Positions 61,671 to 64,000 of a DNA stretch of 64,000 nt are shown in pieces; position 1 is the first letter of the stretch, and every line of letters starts with the position of its first letter. Made by a program: the position numbers and the translations under genes. The stretch spans positions 9,001,501 through 9,065,500 of the forward strand of contig NZ_CP096255.1 in the NCBI RefSeq assembly GCF_011516635.5, in the 5' to 3' direction. The notes beneath the pieces are model-generated. The model did no database searches. It was not told where the DNA came from and saw only the letters and a list, made by a program, of their open reading frames with translations. This DNA is from Bradyrhizobium barranii subsp. apii (lineage in GTDB: Bacteria; Pseudomonadota; Alphaproteobacteria; Rhizobiales; Xanthobacteraceae).

Positions 61671-63215
61671 TTAATCTGCTGCGATGGAATGGCCGGCGAC
61701 AGCGTCAGACCAATCAAAAATGCCCGGGGACCGCGTCCCGCCGAGTTTTGCGCATTCGACCGCGAAGGTGAGCCCTGTGAGTTCTGCGGACTTCAGGTCC
61801 GGAAGACGCTCGACCAGGGCTAGGAAGCGGTCCTGCTCCTGCAGCGCGACGATGCCGTTGGCAAGGCTCCGGAATTTGGCGATGTATTGCGAGCGCGCAA
61901 ACGGACGAGCGCCAAGCGGATGGGCATCCGCGATAGCGATCTCGTCGCTGATGGTCGAGCCATCCTTAAGCGCGACGACGACGCGCCCGCCGAAGGCTTT
62001 CTCCTTGGGATCGTCGCTGTGATAGCGCCGTGTCCATTCCGGATCTTCGACCGTGGATATCTTATGCCACAGAGCCACAGTGCTGGGGCGCGCGGCTCGC
62101 TCTGGTGCGTAGGACCTCTGGTGGTCCCAACCGCCATCCTCCAACGCGACTGCGAAGATGTACATAATCGAGTGATCAAGCGTCTCCCGGCTGGCGTTAG
62201 GATCCATCTTTTGCGGATCATTTGCGCCGGTGCCGATTACGTAGTGCGTGTGATGGCTGGTCTGGATCACGATGTTCTTGATCTTGGAGAGATCGCCGAT
62301 CTTAGGTCCCATGAGCCGTGCGAGATCGATCAGCGCTTGGCTTTGATATTCGGCCGCATGCTCCTTGGTATAGGTGTCGAGGATTGCTCGCTTCGGTTCG
62401 CCTTTCTCCGGCAGAGACACGCTGTAATTCGCCTTGGGGCCCGACAGCAGCCAGGCGATGAAACCGTCCTCACCTTCCCAAGCCGGCGACGGCGCGCCCT
62501 CGCCGCGCAGCACGCGGTCGACCGCTTCCACCGCCATCTTGCCCGCAAAAGCCGGCGCATACGCCTTCCAACTCGAAATTTCGCCCTTGCGCGACTGACG
62601 CGTGGTTGTCGTAACATGAAGGGCCTGCTGCACGGCCTGATAGATCGTCTCGGTCGGAAGACCGAGGAGCGCGCCGATACCAGCAGCCGCAGAGGGCCCA
62701 AGATGGGCAATGTGATCGATCTTGTGCTCGTGCAGGCAGATCCCCTTCACGAGATCGACCTGAATTTCATAGCCCGCCGCAAGCCCGCGCAGCAGGGCGC
62801 GGCCATCGAGTCCACAATGCTGGGCTACCGCGAGAATCGGCGGGATGTTGTCGCCGGGGTGAGAGTAGTCGGCCGCCAGAAACGTATCGTGGAAATCGAG
62901 CTCACGGACCGCAACGCCGTTCGCCCAAGCGGCCCACTCTGGCGAGACACGTTGCGCCTGCGTCAATCCAAATACAGTCGCGCCCGGCCTGAAGGGATGT
63001 GCCTGCGCCTGCGCGCGCGCGTTGGTGACGGGGCGGCGCGCCAGCGAAGCTGCCGCCACCGCGGCGTTGTCGATAATGCGATTGCCGATCATCTCGACCA
63101 CCGCCGGCTCGACCTCGACCGGGTCGGCGGCCACCTCGGCGATCCGCCAGGCAAGTTGAGCAGGGCGGCCCAGCTCTTCAGACGACTTGTGGGTGCGCAC
63201 GACGTATGACTTCAC
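61671..63215 (-). CDS. prpD: 2-methylcitrate dehydratase
   Basis: The GTG at 63215 has AGGAG upstream and gives 514 residues beginning VKSYVVRTHKSSEEL. The open frame continues to 63491 without a stop, but that extension has no ribosome binding site and unusual composition. MmgE/PrpD-family features include NRIIDNAAVAAAS, HPGDNIPPILAVAQH, LPTETIYQAVQQAL, SSWKAYAPAFAGKMAVEAV and DHSIMYIFAVALEDG. It dehydrates 2-methylcitrate to 2-methyl-cis-aconitate. It is the first gene of the prpDCB operon, divergent from the regulator gene. Confidence 0.94.
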   Translation of the reverse strand: MKSYVVRTHKSSEELGRPAQLAWRIAEVAADPVEVEPAVVEMIGNRIIDNAAVAAASLARRPVTNARAQAQAHPFRPGATVFGLTQAQRVSPEWAAWANGVAVRELDFHDTFLAADYSHPGDNIPPILAVAQHCGLDGRALLRGLAAGYEIQVDLVKGICLHEHKIDHIAHLGPSAAAGIGALLGLPTETIYQAVQQALHVTTTTRQSRKGEISSWKAYAPAFAGKMAVEAVDRVLRGEGAPSPAWEGEDGFIAWLLSGPKANYSVSLPEKGEPKRAILDTYTKEHAAEYQSQALIDLARLMGPKIGDLSKIKNIVIQTSHHTHYVIGTGANDPQKMDPNASRETLDHSIMYIFAVALEDGGWDHQRSYAPERAARPSTVALWHKISTVEDPEWTRRYHSDDPKEKAFGGRVVVALKDGSTISDEIAIADAHPLGARPFARSQYIAKFRSLANGIVALQEQDRFLALVERLPDLKSAELTGLTFAVECAKLGGTRSPGIFDWSDAVAGHSIAAD

Positions 63216-63532
63216 GGTCGAACTCCTCTGCGGTTTAACTAGAAGACGCGTACTCGCTTCGCTGCCGCGAATGTCGTGAGGTCTGCCCTTAACAACCTCT
63301 CGATCTGCGTCAGCAGACGCTCCCCAGCAAGGCTCGTATCCCTGGCGTGAAGGCAGATCACTCTGCGTGACCAGGTCAAAGCCGAGTACCGGCGGACCGC
63401 ATCCAACGACGCCCCTTGCAAGTTTGGGCGTCATTCGCAATATCCGCATCTGCGCAAGTGTGGATAGTGCTGAAATTGTGGAGAACAGCAAAGGCTATTC
63501 CGCAGATTTGCAAAGCTTGTGGAGACAACCGA
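63216..63532. promoter_or_regulatory. prpD / prp regulator divergent control region
   Basis: The 317 bp between the two divergent starts should contain both promoters. The clearest element is the palindrome TTTGCAAA at 63507-63514, close to the regulator start. I could not place -35/-10 boxes with confidence. Confidence 0.6.
63507..63514. promoter_or_regulatory. Candidate operator TTTGCAAA
   Basis: The 8-bp palindrome TTTGCAAA sits 18 bases before the regulator ATG. The same core is the reported site of RamB/PrpR-type regulators of propionate genes in actinobacteria, whose domain layout this regulator shares. Binding here would suggest autoregulation. This is inference from motif identity. 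Confidence 0.45.
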
Positions 63533-64000
63533 ATGAAGAAGGCTTTCATGGGCGTTCGTCTGAAACGCCTCCGTGAGGAACGTCAACTTACGCAGCAAGC
63601 CTTGGCGCATGCCATTGGCATTTCACTTAGCTACCTAAACCAGATGGAGAATAATCAGCGTCCGTTGACACTCGCTGTCTTACTCAAGCTAAACGCCTCC
63701 TTTGGGATTGATCTGCAGCTGTTCTCGGAGGATGACGAGGCTCGGCTTTTGGCCGACGTTCGTGAAATATTTTCACTCGAGCTTACTGGCGAAATAGTAT
63801 CATCTGCCGAGATGCGCGAGTTGGCCAGCAACATGCCTGCCTTAGCTCGTGCCGTCATCTCTCTCAACCGCAAGCATCGATTGGCTGCTGAGCAGGCAGC
63901 CGCACTTGCAGCCCGTCTCGGTGAAGATCGGCAAGCCGAAATGGCCCTGCTACCTTCCACGCCATACGAAGAGGTCCGCGACTTCTTCTACGCACGTCAT
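63533..64000 (+). CDS. Short-chain acyl-CoA-type XRE regulator (ScfR/RamB/PrpR family), N-terminal part
   Basis: The gene runs off the window; 156 codons are visible from the ATG at 63533 (a second ATG lies 15 bases on). An XRE helix-turn-helix is seen at LREERQLTQQALAHAIGISLSYLNQMENNQR, then a helical segment and ARAVISLNRKHRLAAEQAAAL and TPYEEVRDFFY. This is the layout of the large (about 470-residue) regulators with a C-terminal acyl-CoA-sensing IrrE-like/DUF2083 region. Divergent from prpDCB, so it most likely controls that operon in response to propionyl-CoA pathway intermediates. Confidence 0.88.
   Translation, partial: MKKAFMGVRLKRLREERQLTQQALAHAIGISLSYLNQMENNQRPLTLAVLLKLNASFGIDLQLFSEDDEARLLADVREIFSLELTGEIVSSAEMRELASNMPALARAVISLNRKHRLAAEQAAALAARLGEDRQAEMALLPSTPYEEVRDFFYARH

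Noticed and set aside
63216..63491. 92-residue N-terminal extension of PrpD
   Set aside because: The frame is open but has no start signal. The GTG at 63215 has AGGAG and gives the expected protein length.
1..64000. CRISPR arrays, rRNA and complete insertion sequences
   Set aside because: No regularly spaced repeats, rRNA signatures or transposase frames were seen on either strand.

Overview
The window looks like chromosomal DNA of a high-GC alphaproteobacterium, most likely a Bradyrhizobium/Rhodopseudomonas-type member of the Nitrobacteraceae. The evidence is the style of the housekeeping genes: RadC with a divergent N-terminus, a prpDCB methylcitrate operon opposite a short-chain acyl-CoA type regulator, a DMT exporter, and many GTG starts with AGGAG ribosome binding sites. 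I ran no search, so the genus is inference.

Layout. (1) 1-3.7 kb is ordinary chromosome: an AdaA-like gene broken by one in-frame TGA, an EamA exporter, a Tat-signal monooxygenase, a VOC protein, and radC cut off just after its metal-binding HNHP motif. (2) 3.7-28.8 kb is a dense genomic island opened by a tyrosine integrase. Nearly every gene is a nuclease, helicase, STAND ATPase, protease or HEPN protein. In order: integrase plus PDDEXK/DUF1016; a Gabija-like gajA-gajB pair with an unknown third gene; a tightly coupled three-gene operon of AddB-like nuclease, AddA-like helicase-nuclease and a PDDEXK-STAND protein; an Mrr-like endonuclease divergent from an Avs/Cap4-like STAND nuclease; an operon of CoiA-like nuclease, GHKL ATPase-nuclease fusion and an unknown small protein; and an operon of Lit-like metallopeptidase, GIY-YIG protein and a frameshifted HEPN gene. 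Several of these operons match no system I can name.

(3) 29.1-31.2 kb is a worn catabolic patch: enoyl-CoA hydratase, a Rieske oxygenase alpha subunit lacking its Rieske half, and a truncated YciI protein. (4) 31.2-59.2 kb is bracketed by two 85-bp direct repeats (76 of 85 bases identical). It holds a secreted/membrane operon (ClpP-like+DUF1036, a twin-CX3C small protein, a patatin-like phospholipase), a membrane protein, and a complete Tc (toxin complex) locus: a 2515-residue TcB-TcC fusion, its toxin tip detached by a 1-bp frameshift with a coupled candidate immunity gene, and a 3265-residue TcA. A two-gene Pepco-like/HEFGH metallopeptidase operon and gene relics follow. (5) 59.5-64 kb returns to chromosome with prpB, prpC, prpD and the divergent start of their probable regulator, which runs off the window.

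Working together: region 2 is best read as an anti-phage island. Region 4 encodes an exported protein toxin whose TcA would form the pore and whose TcB-C would form the cocoon. As written, the frameshift leaves that cocoon without its enzymatic tip. No rRNA, tRNA or CRISPR array was found.
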